From the NCBI GenBank assembly GCA_037974335.1, contig CM075760.1, positions 35,721,609 to 35,785,608 on the forward strand: a stretch of DNA of 64,000 nt, given 5' to 3'. The position numbers were made by a program, and so were the translations under genes. Below are positions 20,830 to 32,235 of this stretch, piece by piece (positions within the stretch are counted from its first letter, which is position 1; every line of letters begins with the position of its first letter). Source of the DNA: Prionace glauca. Lineage: Eukaryota > Chordata > Chondrichthyes > Carcharhiniformes > Carcharhinidae. The notes beneath the pieces are model-generated. The model worked only from the letters and a program-made list of their open reading frames with translations. It was not told the origin of the DNA and searched no databases.

Positions 20830-23800
20830 GATCTGTTCAATCTGTCAATTTCAAACTGTTGGGTTCTCATTGATCAATAGTCAAGTTACAACAGAAAATC
20901 AATAACCTATTTTAAATTAAACGGGTATTCATTTCAGAACTCCTCTCGACTTTTAATTATTTCTCTCTGCCTGTATCACTTCGCGAAAATTGTGTAAAAA
21001 TGTAATTTCGCTGAAAATGAGCAAAAATAACAGATTCAGGACTGTTCAATGTCCCTATCAGAGATACAATGTCACAGTAACAGTTCAATGTCCCTAACAG
21101 AGATACAGTGACACACTAAGAATTAAACAAACCGGGAAATATTTACATTGAAAATCGTTACCTGATTGGATCTAATTTCTTAATTAAATGTAATCAACAA
21201 AATTATCAAGGCAAAACAATTTATCGAGCCGAGTACAGCTGAGTAAAGAAATGTTTTGTTTTTGAATTCATTTTGATACAATTAAATATTCTCTAAGACT
21301 GATGATATTTTGCACGCTAGTGCAATATTCAAGGTCTTTTGTTTTGAATTAATCAGCGTTAATATTACATTTTAAGTTATTGTTAATTGTCAGTTAGTTC
21401 TCCTGTCAGCTGATTTGTTCTCTGTAATAAAATGAGTTTTCAATCATTGAAAACGTGCTTCTACCCCCAACATTGTTAAATAATTAGGTTACAATTAAAT
21501 CTCAATGTTAAACTATAATTTCAAATTACTGAATGGAAACATTCAAACATCTGTCATTCATTTACTTAAATCTAATCACATTGTAATATTTTCCTTTTTC
21601 ACTTTTACTGCAAATATCTTATTACAACGAACAAACGTGTTAAAAATGCAGATTTCTGAGTTTGTCCAGACTGTAACGGCCTGGCCGTTTGAAATCAATA
21701 ATACTGCTTCCTAGATTTAATAATTTAGGCCACCCATATAACAACTTCATTACTGAACACATTGTTTAATTAAAGAAGATCTGAATTAAACAGTGCAAAC
21801 ACAAAGACGATAATTGATTCAAATCCTCTGTAACGCTAAAAACACGATGCAGAATATAAGTCTCAACCTTTTCTTCATTACAATATTTAATAAGAATTAA
21901 ACATAAGCTTCAGTTAGTATGAATTCTTCCATTCTGTCATTTATTCTGTGTTTAACATTAATGGGAGACATGATGTTATTAAGTGCTGAGCTAATATTAT
22001 TTTTATAGTATTTATAATATCATATTATTTTTCTATAAAGTAATCTTTTTGAATTTCAAGCATTTAATTGTCAGTCGGTAGCCAGTTTCTGTTGACACTT
22101 TACTACAATTCAAACACAATCATTTGAACAATTTTACTTGAGTGTCAGCGAATTTCATCTGTGAGAAAACTGTGTTCAGTCTGTCAAATTTTTATAAACT
22201 GTTTGATTCTAATTGATCAAAGGTCAAATTACAACAGTGAAAAAATCAACAAACATTTTAAATTAACCTGATGTTCATTTTAAAACTCCCTTTGCCTTTT
22301 AACTATTTCTCCCTGACTGTCTCAAATCACAAAAACTGGGCAATTATTTTTCTGAAAATGAGGACTTCGAATATAACAGATTCAGGGCAGTGTAATGTCC
22401 CTAACAGAGGTACAGTGAATTGTAATTCATGTTTTATTTTAATATGTAACCATTAGTTAACATGAATAAAATGCCCTAACATATATTTATTTTATTTTCC
22501 GAAACTTTTCTGCTTTATCCCTACAAGAATATTCAAAGGCAATTTTATTTTCATTTAGCCAGAACTGCTCAGTTTCACTGAGCGTAAACAATGTAAAAAC
22601 AATTGAGGAACACTAAACAATTTCACAAATTTTGAGATGCGATAAGTAATTAATTATCTCGGTATCTAATTTAAAAAAATACTTAGAACGGATAATCTGG
22701 TTCCAATTGCATAGAAAAAAAATTAATAATCGGAGACAAAAATTTCCAAAAAGGAAATTATTCTGCAAAACTCGTATTCCAGTAAATGCGAACTTAATCT
22801 GGGATGTACCGATTAATGCAAAGTATCTTGTTCAACTGAGCACGGCTGTGAAAACAGCAGGTTATCATTGAAATAGCTTCTGGAATTGTCACAAAATATT
22901 TCCAGTCTGGAAAATGTTCTGGTCATGTTAATTGTGTGAAATACACAACAGAACTATTAAAGGGGATTATTGCTAAATTATTAATATAAAATACTCTGTG
23001 GTGAATATGGAGTTAAATTACCGAATAATAATTCTTTGATTTATATTAATTTTACTATTAACCTTGTAAATGAGAAGTTTGTGATTGCAGCAAAGACTAA
23101 GTGTCCGAATGAGCTTTGTAAGTCATGACTCACTTGAATTTGTAAGCGTTATTTAAAATTTATAAAAATGCTGCGATATCTTTTAGGTGTTCTTTCCCCC
23201 CAACCTGCTTGTTTTCTCCCTACAAGGATTTTCAAACTCAAAGATTGTTTCTGTTCAACCAGAAAACATCTAAACCCTCAACGGCACCGTTATACACTAT
23301 TTAAACAACACAGAAATAATGCCACAAAGCCAAACTATAGCACAAATTTTAAACATTCACAGTGACTGCACCATAGAATCTCCTCAGCAGAAACACAACA
23401 AAACACATCAATGAGGGAATGAATCCGTTTCACAGAAAAACAGATCAATTATCCATTCAACAGAATCAAATATAACATTGCAAAAAAAACCTCAATATCG
23501 AATCTAGCAAACTAGCTCTTAACCAATTATTAAACTAAACAGAAATCTAGAATAATAGCAATAGCATTGCGAGGAGGTGGAATTTGTCCAACAAATTAGC
23601 GTTGAAACTTTATCACATCTTATTCACATTGGGTCATATTTCAAACATATTTAAACATTTGGATGGTAAAAGTTCCAGCCATCAAATGCCACCGAGATTA
23701 AACATTGCAGATACCCCAAAATCTGAATGCAGTGACAAACTATGTTCTGAATGAGTGGAGTAAGCCGATATCACTAAAGATTTTAAACATACAAATACAA

Positions 23801-24370
23801 TAAAGCCTGCTTTATTTCTCCCTGCAGTCATGCATCAAGCAGTTGCGACCCGCAGAATGTTCATATTCAATCACAAAACGTGTAACAGCTCGGTGTCACT
23901 GAGTTCAAACAATGCAGAAACACGAAATTAATTCACAAATTTTACGTATTTAGAGTCATCCAGATTCATAATCTCCTCATCAGAGGAAAAAAAAACGCAT
24001 CACTGAGAGACTGAACCCCGCTTCATGCGGAAGCAGCTCAATTCTACAAACACTCTCAACAGAATCAAATATAACATTTACAGAAATGTTTAATGTAAAT
24101 TCCAGCCAATTAGCCCATCACCAAACTAATTCATGTTTAGAATAAGCAGAAAATATTGCACAGCAGCACCAGCATTGTGAGTGAGTGGAACATTTTCACT
24201 GGATAAATATAGAAATTTTAGATTGTTTTAAATTTTTGGTCCAAATTTCAAACACTTGTGCAGTAGATGGTACAAACCGCAGCCACTAGATGTCACCGAG
24301 ATTAAACGCTGCAGAAACGCTGAATTGTAAAACAGACATTCGGATTTTAAAGTAACCCAACCACACAATA
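20830..24370. repeat. Internally duplicated AT-rich segment of J-C intron
   Basis: At least two duplications are visible by eye: 20,830-21,130 resembles 22,150-22,440 (shared TTTAATTATTTCTC and ACAGATTCAGG blocks), and about 23,190-23,780 resembles 23,800-24,370 in tandem (shared AACAGAATCAAATATAACAT and GCCACCGAGATTAAAC). No coding sequence. It adjoins the J exon on its 3' side. Confidence 0.7.
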
Positions 24371-24613
24371 ACCTCAACAGATAGACGCAAAATCCCGACA
24401 ATTTGGGATTGAATTCCTCAGCAGCACCTATTGTCCAGAAAGAGCGGAATTCTAAAACCCCTTAGCAGCAAAATCACAGGAAACATTGTTACAATTCTCA
24501 ACCGAGAATCCATCAAACTCACATTTATGTTACCATATGGATTATTAGTACAGATAAAAATATAAAACAAAGACACATGTAAACCAGTTACTCAATAAGT
24601 GGATGGTTCTTAC

Positions 24614-24661
24614 CTGTCGTCACCGTCACCATGGTCCCTTGTCCCCAGTAAGCGAAGTAGT
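24614..24661 (-). CDS. Immunoglobulin heavy JH segment
   Basis: 48 nt coding DYFAYWGQGTMVTVTT, with the invariant WGQG motif of JH, followed by a GTAAG donor (ACAG|GTAAG). It is in germline configuration: its 5' end abuts a recombination signal rather than a D segment. The exon leaves in phase 1 and joins CH1 in frame. Confidence 0.97.
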
Positions 24662-24700
24662 CACAGTGTCACATTCCGTAGGCTGTGTCATACAATAACC
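24662..24700 (-). promoter_or_regulatory. JH 23-RSS
   Basis: On the minus strand: nonamer GGTTATTGT, a 23-base spacer, heptamer CACTGTG. The heptamer is perfect; the nonamer has one change from GGTTTTTGT. Confidence 0.95.
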
Positions 24701-25024
24701 GTCCCTGCACAAAATAGAGACAAAATCACCATTATTTTAAATATTCACAAACCCAACGAAAAGCAAAATCAATTAATGTTCTTTAAATTATAATTGTATT
24801 TCTGGATATCATTTGACATTCATAAATGACCTAAAGTTTTATATTTCACAGAGTGACACGTGAACATGTTGTTGAAAACACACATCGATAATTGAGTAAT
24901 TATCAAGATTTTCCATGTTTATTCCTGCCATGTGGTCAGTGCTGGACATAAATAATACTGTACTGTGATTACAGTTGGGATTTAAAAGTGACACTAATCC
25001 AGTTTCAGTCAATCAGTGCTGAGG

Positions 25025-25092
25025 GTTTTTTGTATTGACAGTAACTGCTGTGCCATCCAGGTATCACAGTGAGACACAGCATGACAAATACT
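25025..25092 (-). other. Immunoglobulin heavy D2 segment with flanking 12-RSSs
   Basis: The D2 core (25,053-25,064) is ATACCTGGATGG on the minus strand. 5' signal: nonamer AGTATTTGT, 12-base spacer, heptamer CACTGTG. 3' signal: heptamer CACAGCA, 12-base spacer, nonamer ACAAAAAAC. With 12-base spacers on both sides it can join to the 23-RSS of D1 upstream and to the 23-RSS of J, as in known shark mu clusters. Confidence 0.94.
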
Positions 25093-25401
25093 GAGGCGGA
25101 CTGTTAACTGTAAAATACAGACAGTTAATTTCACTGCTATTTCAAAAGCCTGTTTCCAGCTCGTTAAGGGTGACTCAGTGAGATATTTCAATTTTTACTG
25201 GTCATGATATTGATAAAGGGGGTTAGAAACTTTTACACTCTCTGTGCACATTCAGCGTGTAAATCAATAACAATAAAATTGAAGCATTTTACATCTTAAA
25301 AAAAAACAATGCTGTTTCTAAGTATTATTTTGTTGAAGCCTCATTTACTTTGGCATTCGGCAATGGTATTGGTCACAAAGTTAAGCAACGTCCTTTTCTG
25401 A

Positions 25402-25484
25402 GGTTTTTGTATGAGGATGGCGCTTTTCTCAGCACTGTGATCCACTGCTATAGTATCACAGTGACACACACCCAAACAAAAACT
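25402..25484 (-). other. Immunoglobulin heavy D1 segment with 12-RSS and 23-type RSS
   Basis: The D1 core (25,440-25,456) is ATACTATAGCAGTGGAT; one frame reads YYSSG. 5' signal: nonamer AGTTTTTGT, 12-base spacer, heptamer CACTGTG, pairing with the V 23-RSS. 3' signal: heptamer CACAGTG, spacer of 22 bases (23 if the nonamer is shifted by one), nonamer ACAAAAACC, pairing with the D2 12-RSS. Both heptamers are perfect. Confidence 0.95.
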
Positions 25485-25830
25485 GCACTCACTCTGTTCA
25501 GTCCTGCTGTTCAATATTCACTTCAAATGGACTATTAGTTTTGCTCTAATGTAAAATGTAGGCAACTGTTTATATAACACAATCTATCATAAATATTAAA
25601 AAGAGTAATATATCGTGTGTGGTACTTGCCGACAGTACAATGAATAGAAAGTCAGTGAAAAGCTCACCAGTTATATCGGTGAGATTGGGAAGTTTTACTG
25701 TTAAATGCATTCTGTGTTACTTTTTTTTAACACGATTATAGTTTGGTTCTGACCACCCTCGATCATATTGCATTTAAAACAGATACTGACCTTCAGATTA
25801 TGATGGAAGTTGCGGAACCCCCTCCCGGGC

Positions 25831-25869
25831 TGTTCTTGTCCGGGTGCAGCCCTGGATCCTCTCGCTGTG
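25831..25869 (-). promoter_or_regulatory. VH 23-RSS
   Basis: On the minus strand after V: heptamer CACAGCG (one change from CACAGTG), a 23-base spacer, nonamer ACAAGAACA. The first four heptamer bases, which matter most for cutting, are conserved. The distance to D1 is about 350 bases, normal for a shark cluster. Confidence 0.95.
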
Positions 25870-26174
25870 GTCTCTTGCACAGTAATAGATGGCCGTGTCT
25901 TCAATCTTTAGGCTCGTCATGTCCAAAGAGAAGATGTTGTTTGAAGTGTCTTTGGACGCAGTAAATCGACCCTGAATTGATGGCGCGTAGTAGTTGTTGC
26001 CGGAGCTAGAGGAGCTAACCAGCCACTCCAGGCCCTGTCCGGGAACCTGTCGGATCCAACTCATGTAGTAGCTGCCAAGATTGAACCCGCTGGTTTTACA
26101 GGTCAGTCTCAGGGAGCCTCCGGGACGCCCGGTCTCTGCCTCTGGCTGGGTCAACACAACATCCGACTGGACAC
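25870..26174 (-). CDS. Immunoglobulin heavy VH exon (intact, germline)
   Basis: Encodes the end of the leader (GVQS) and a complete V domain starting [16 protein letters not shown]. Landmarks: first Cys in LRLTCKTSG, Trp in [16 protein letters not shown]3 [11 protein letters not shown], and the YYCAR motif before the RSS. No stop or frameshift. CDR1 is [11 protein letters not shown] and CDR2 is rich in serine ([10 protein letters not shown]). The acceptor TTTTTACAG fits the phase 1 leader junction. With the leader exon, D, J and CH exons it forms a potentially functional receptor gene. Confidence 0.96.
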
Positions 26175-26307
26175 CTGTAAAAATAGATCAAAAACACCGG
26201 GGGTTAATCTTAGTGAAATGATTGCTGACTCTGGAACATTCCAGAGAGAGACAAACACTGAGACAGTAACAGTGAGAGACTTGAACAATAATAAAAAAAA
26301 TACTCAC

Positions 26308-26353
26308 CAGATAAGAAAGTCAGCAACAAACTGAGAGAAATGGCCGACCTCAT
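26308..26353 (-). CDS. Immunoglobulin heavy leader exon
   Basis: 46 nt from ATG, coding MRSAISLSLLLTFLSG up to the split codon, then a CTG|GTGAGT donor. A hydrophobic signal peptide completed by VQS in the V exon. The ATG is chosen because it gives a standard signal peptide in frame with V and lies 92 bases past a TATA box. Confidence 0.94.
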
Positions 26354-26444
26354 CTTTCTGGTGATTTGGGGGAAATGGTTGTGTCAGGAACTCAGTGAAC
26401 AAACCAGCTCCCGGACTGTTGGATTCCGGTCCCAGTGAGCGGTG

Positions 26445-26452
26445 TTTAAATA
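26445..26452 (-). promoter_or_regulatory. TATA box of VH promoter
   Basis: TATTTAAA on the minus strand, 92 bases upstream of the leader ATG. I found no exact octamer ATGCAAAT on either strand in the next 100 bases upstream, where bony-vertebrate VH promoters usually have one. Confidence 0.65.
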
Positions 26453-26474
26453 CCCGGCAGAAGGAGGCGGCTTT

Positions 26475-26516
26475 CCAGGCGCCGCCTGTTGATTCCCTGC
26501 TGGAGGCGGCGCCTGG
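26475..26516. promoter_or_regulatory. Perfect 13-bp inverted repeat upstream of VH TATA box
   Basis: CCAGGCGCCGCCT at 26,475-26,487 is the exact reverse complement of AGGCGGCGCCTGG at 26,504-26,516, separated by 16 bases. It sits 22-64 bases upstream of the TATA box in an otherwise AT-rich flank. It could be a binding site for a dimeric factor or a hairpin; function unknown. Confidence 0.85.
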
Positions 26517-26519
26517 ATC

Positions 26520-28204
26520 CACGTCCCACCTTCCACACCCCCAACAGAATGGACTCGGAGATTTACAATAGATTAATATAAAATTGGACATTTTATCTGT
26601 ATCGGGATATTTGTTTGGCTGAAATGTTCATTGTATTGTCTCCATTATTTCTGATGGTGATATTACAGTTCATCATCTCTTTACTTTTAAAATAACTCAT
26701 TCCATTGTAAAAATGGTGATTTTATTACCACACCCCCAACAAGAAAATAAATCTAAAAATGATGAAATAACATTTTGGAACATTAGACAATTTTGCAACA
26801 ATTCCGTGTCTCTGCCACATTACAATAATAAAGCACAATTTATCAGAAGAAATACCATCGATTTCTGTAACTAAATGTGTAGAATATACAAAGTGATTCT
26901 ATTTACAGTGTGGTGGCTATCACTGTACAAGTTGGGTTTGGAGATGAGAAGAAACTCTCACACAATACAATGTTTCTCCTTATATTTTCAAACTGTCCCA
27001 ATCTCGAAGACAGGCCTTTGAAAATAATGAGAATCCCAACCTCCTGATAATTAAATAGTGAGTTGACGGAGAAACATAAAATTAAATTGATTTTTGACGG
27101 AGAAGTTAATGAATCGGAACGGACACTAAGATCATTAAAGTTCTCCTTCAGCATCCAGATCATTGCAACTCACTCTATTGGCCACCGGCTGTCTAACATA
27201 CACTGGTATTGGGAACACAGGATATCAGGACTTTGCGGCACATTGCACAATATCACAAGAATAAATGTTTTATCTTCCATTGAATCAGGTTATGAACTGA
27301 TCATTTCTCCACATATTGGCAGCTATGAGAGGAACTCTTCAATAACAGAAATCAGATTATACTGTACAATAGAACACGGTGCTAATCAGGTACAAGACAC
27401 GCTGCTGTTTCAATGTGATACACAAATTTCAGAATTTTCCAGGAATCCCCGGTGTTCATGTCAGTTTTATGATGTTGTTTTAATATTATTTCATGTCATT
27501 GCATCGATTTTACTTCACTGGGGAACTGGGCCCATCAACATCTCTCTCTCTCATTTCATGAAGTGATTAATAAACAGACTTTAATTATTGGAATGAAATT
27601 TACTCGGAAACTATAGAAATGAAAAAAAATGATCCGGTCACTTTATTGTTTGACATAGTATTTACTCAGGTAATGAACAGGACACTGAATGAAAATATTT
27701 GATTGGAATGATTGCGATTTAAATTGTGGGAATTAAACATTTACTGTTTAAATGTCTGAATCCCATGTTGTCCATTGAGCTTCACGCTAATCTGTTCCAC
27801 ACAGTATTTGGCAGCAATCCAGGCTGCTGTCAAATGCTCAAAGTTATTGACAGGAAACATCTGGGGGTGTTTGTGCAGTAGATCAAAGATCAGTTTCATC
27901 AGCACTGACCATTTGGCTCCAAGCCAACTTAAAACCCTGCATGTTGTCAGTAAGGTCTATTTATAAACAAATCTACCCAGCAACAGTACTGGAGGCACTT
28001 GAATTTTTGGAAGTTATAAATCTAGATGATGTTTTCCCATCTCTAAATAAAGGATTATTTTCCACCTTCTCTGGCACCCAATTAACAACAATGATGATTT
28101 TTCCAACACATCAGGATATTGTGATGGACGGACAGAAATAATCACCGGCAGACTGAAAAATGGCTCAGAGAGATGATACATGCTGTTATATTTGAGCATG
28201 CACA
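26520..28204. other. V upstream flank, duplicated block copy 1
   Basis: No gene recognised. From about 26,780 it is collinear with the flank of the V pseudogene: 26,850-26,960 with about 35,180-35,275, and 27,050-28,200 with 36,020-37,130. The open frame at 27,063-27,566 falls in this block and is not conserved as a frame in the other copy, so I treat it as chance. Confidence 0.7.
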
Positions 28205-28560
28205 TTTATATTTTATCTCCTTTTATCTTTCCATGGGATGTTTGTTTGGAAAGACCAACACTCTTTGCCTGTCCCAAATTCCCTTAAATTGACTGGTTTT
28301 CTTGGACACTTCTGTAGATATTAAAGAGTCAGCTATTTGACTTTCAGTCTGCAGTTATATCCTTGTGAGACAATGTAGGGATGGCAGATTTCCTCCATTG
28401 GGGAATCAGAGCGGTTCGAATGATCGCAATTACTATGCATTCCAGATTTATCAATAGAATTCAAAATCTACCCTCGGGAAGGGTCTGACTTAAATCCCTG
28501 TCCTCTCATCATTGCCCTGGGCCTCTGGCTCACTGGATCAATTAAAATAATTGATGTCAC
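28205..28560 (-). mobile_element. tRNA-derived SINE remnant
   Basis: Minus-strand copy: the plus strand shows the tail-side TTTCCATGGGATG block, then GAGACAATGTAGGGATGGCAG and AATTCAAAATCTACCCTCGG. It corresponds to 37,160-37,455 in the duplicated block, so the insertion predates the duplication. Confidence 0.6.
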
Positions 28561-31090
28561 CATCTACACAAACAATAAATGTATGACTGTGTTGACACAG
28601 GAATGAATGACATATGAATGACTGATGGATGAATGATTGTTGGATGCCTGAATATTTTGATTGCGGAATTAGTGAATGGATTGGTGGATTCATTGATAAA
28701 TGGGACTGAATGATGCTGTTCTACATTTCCATATTTGTGTTTGACTACTTCATAAATTGAAACAACTCCTTTATTCAATGTGTGTCCATCAATCCTTCCA
28801 GAGTGTCTGGGTGAAATACATTCCGAGTTTCTCGGGAGTTAGCAAGCTGATCCTCTTGAAGAGTAGGGGGAGATTTTCCTGCAGTTCGGATGGTTCATTT
28901 CTCTGTTGATGCTGAATTTTCATATCCAGGACAGAAAGAGAGAGCGGGATTTGGTTGAGGAGGAATGATTGTACTATATAAAATACTGCTTCTTTCATAT
29001 ACAACAAATCAATCAACAAACCCTCACCCAAATTAGTGAAGACAACAGGGTGAAAAGTAAATAAGATAGCAACAGAAATATTTGTGAAACTCACTGGAAA
29101 ACTACAAGTGTAACATTATTTCCCAAAACAGTGTAATAATGAATCGGAATTTAAAGATTCTGTAACTTCACATGAAGTACACGTTGTTCCATTTATATCA
29201 TCACTTTGATAACCATCAAACTCTCCAGCTATGTACCAGGACATTCTGTGTGATGAGGAGGTGATGACTTGTCAATGAAGCGCAGAGGCTGCTGGGTAGC
29301 TATTCATGATCCTCGGTCTGAATTAATTCCATTCCCCACTGAATTCTGGGACAGATTTCATTCCTTGGTGTCAAAAAGCCAATGTGTTGTCAATAAATTT
29401 TAAAATCAGTAAATTATACGAAGCAACGTGCTGTTATATATTGGATAGAATGAAATGCCGAAAATAAACAGAAAATACTGGAGAATCTCAGTAACATCTG
29501 TGGAGACAGAGCCTTTGTTTCACATCTGGGTGACCCTTCGGCAGAGTATTCCTGCTGCTTTGGAGAGATCATCATTGTTTCCTACAACGTGTCAGGAAAG
29601 CTGCATAAATTTCCTGTGAGATGGGAATAACAGAAATAATAGACACTATTTCCAGACACACACAAGCTGCATCAATTCACAGAGTGACCCAAATATCATA
29701 ACAAACTTCTTCACCCTAAACTAATCAACATCATAATCTCGAAATATATCCTAAAAAAAACCTAATCCCTATCCACCCACATCATTTCTCAATGTCATCA
29801 CCCTCTTCAATTTCCTCCAAATAAAAAAGATAACACTGACTCGAAACGTTGGCTTTATTCTCTCTCCACAGATGCTATCAGACCCGTTGAGATTTTCCAG
29901 CATTCATTATTTTTGTTTCAGTTTCCAGAATCTGCAGTCTTTTGCTTTTATCAATCTGATGAACATAATTGGTGAACGAATTGTTTATCTGTATGAAGTG
30001 ATGATAACTGGGAAATTGGAATAACCCCGCCTGGAAAGTCCTCTCCAAGACACTCACAAACATCACTTGGACCACTCCTTTAATTACGCTGCGTCGGAGT
30101 CCAGGAACACCCTCCCTAAGAGCACTGTCGGTGTACCTACACTGCAGGTTCTGCAGCAATTGAATAAGGCGGCTCACCACCAGCTTACTGAATGTAATTA
30201 GCAATGGGGAATAAATGGGGGCCGAGACAACGTCGCTTTCCTATCACAGAGTAATTGTAAATATATTCCTCATTATATATGAATGAGATCTGGTGAATGA
30301 CATTATTAAATTGCAAATGGATGGTAATTGGTGAAAATAATTACTATCTTTCTGAACTTTTTTTTATATTCTCCTTATTCGGTCAAGTATTATTAATTAC
30401 TCAGCACTGTCTCAGTTCATGTCTAAGAAGTTCCTATATCAGTAAAACTGTGCGAGACACTGCCTCAGTTTTATTTCACTTGACAATGTTATTTTTAAAA
30501 ATGTTTCCTTCACGGGATATGGGTCTCATTGGAATTTGGCATTTGACCATCCCCACGTGGCACTCGGCACTAACTCATTACTATTTTCTTGAAGCAGGCC
30601 CCTGTTTATATTAAAATACAGCCTGGCTCTGTTAATACTCTGCTAGACCAGAGCTCAGTTTACATTGCACATGGCATTCTCTCTGGTGATGTAATATTTG
30701 ATACTCACCCTATATATATTTCACTGTGGCAATTTTGTTCCTGCACTAACTATGCCTCTCTTTGAATTAAGTTTGTTTTACTCCACGGTTTTGTGAGAAG
30801 AAGAGATAATATGTTGGGATAAAAAAGATTGTTATCAGGCAAGATCCAGAAACGGGCAGTATTGGATCACCAGTATTTTATTGTGCTGTAATTTTCTTTA
30901 TTTTTTTGTTCTTCATTGACAGTGAATGCTACACAGGACTTGATATCTACTTTCACTGCAGCCAGCAGAAGTAGATTTCAGATTTCTTTTCCAGTGTCCA
31001 AAACCTCACACGGTTTGTCCTTGCAGAAGGATGCAGAGAATTGTGTTCTCCCAGCCACTTTAATCATTACTGGCATTGACCAGTGCAGTA
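28560..31090. other. Gene-free region with short repeat fragments
   Basis: Mostly unique AT-rich DNA. Fragments seen: pieces of one dispersed SINE-like repeat at 29,480-29,580 (minus) and 29,835-29,960 (plus; CTCTCCACAGATGCTATCAG, GAGATTTTCCAGCATTCATT), a LINE 3' end at 30,040-30,215 (plus), and a possible CR1 tail near 30,880-30,915. No coding exon recognised. Confidence 0.55.
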
Positions 31091-31099
31091 AAAACTGAG

Positions 31100-32080
31100 A
31101 CCATGTCTAATACAATATAAACGTGGATATGGAGAATTGCAGAAATAAGATTGCATCGACTTTGATACAAACAGAGAGAGATCTAAATTAATATAAACAG
31201 AAACATAGTGACATACAATATAAGCAGGGACAGCGTCTAATTTAGTACAGACAGATAATATATCCAATTTACTATGTGCAAAGACAGACAACATAACATT
31301 CTACATGCAAGATAGAATGAGTTAGGGTCCAGTGGAAAATAAACGAAGGCATGGCTCATAATACGAGCTGACACAGGGTAAATTTACTGTAATATAAAGA
31401 TACTGGTTCAATCCCCATGAAATTTGTAAAGACGGCCGACTCTCCCATCAAAATCTTACAGGACAGGAGTAACATGGGGTTCGCTGCAGAATGCAAAGTC
31501 CCCTCTTTACTGGCAAATTAATAACTCCTAAATCAGGAATAGCATGAGTGAGATGCAAAGAGAATCTCCCTCTAAACTATCCAATTCAAACGTTCTTACA
31601 ACATTATACTGTCTATAAACAGAGTGAAACTCCGTCTATAAATCTGTTCAAACAAAATTAAGGCAGAAAGAGCATGGACACTCTTCTATGTAAAATCTCT
31701 CCTGCACTCTTCCTTCAGAGATCCAGGAGGCAGGTTTAAATTAGTGTTAGGTATAGGAGAAAGAGCCGTCCACACAGTTCCACAAAACACACCCAGGCTA
31801 GGTACAGCAGAGATTCGATACGGATTAAATCTTCCCTGACAAAGATATATCAACCATTCATAAACCAGGAACAATGAGTTCAGACGCAGAGTAAATATTC
31901 CTCTACTCTGTCCAGTCAAATACTCCAAGGACAGGGACAACACCGGCTAAATATAGGGAAAGATTCCACATTGAATCCTTATCACCAGGTGGAACCGAGG
32001 TTAGGTGCAGAAGAAAATGTTTCAAGCATTTCAAGATCATTGATTTCTCAAGAGATCTTTTAGAGTAAATCTCAGTCATG
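31100..32080. repeat. Degenerate minisatellites
   Basis: 31,100-31,320 repeats a loose unit of the type TCTAATTTAGTACAGACAGA. 31,340-32,080 repeats a longer unit with CTCTGTCCAGTCAAATACTCC, AGGACAGGGACAACACCGG and CAGAGTAAAT blocks. Both are old arrays with strong divergence. Confidence 0.55.
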
Positions 32081-32149
32081 GATTCCAATTTATTGAATTA
32101 TATTCTGTTAGAAACCTGTACCTGTGGCTGAGAGAATACATTGGGCAAA

Positions 32150-32235
32150 CATTGATTTTATCGAGCCCGGGGCAGGCTCGAGGGGCTAGATGGCCTACTC
32201 CTGCTCCCATTTCTTCCGTTCTTATGTTCTTTTGC
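32150..32235 (+). mobile_element. CR1-like LINE 3' terminus (family B-like)
   Basis: Plus-strand tail: GGCTCGAGGGGCTAGATGGC, CTACTCCTGCTCCCATTTC and TTCTTATGTTCTT. Only the last part of an element. Confidence 0.75.

Larger units (their letters stand above)
14395..24613 (-). other. J-C intron (10.2 kb)
   Basis: Intron between J and CH1. From CH1 towards J it holds a CR1 tail (14,490-14,632), a C-rich minisatellite (15,420-16,080), a GTGAG-rich minisatellite (16,130-18,010), a repeat fragment (18,370-18,580), a V-type SINE (18,600-18,925), TG/GA-rich simple sequence (18,940-19,800), a LINE remnant (19,990-20,410), and an AT-rich segment with internal duplications (20,830-24,370). No coding exon is visible. 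Confidence 0.8.

Noticed and set aside
27063-27566. A 167-codon plus-strand open frame upstream of the intact V
   Set aside because: It lies in the duplicated V flank, and the matching stretch at 36,020-36,560 does not keep the frame, so no selection on a protein is visible.
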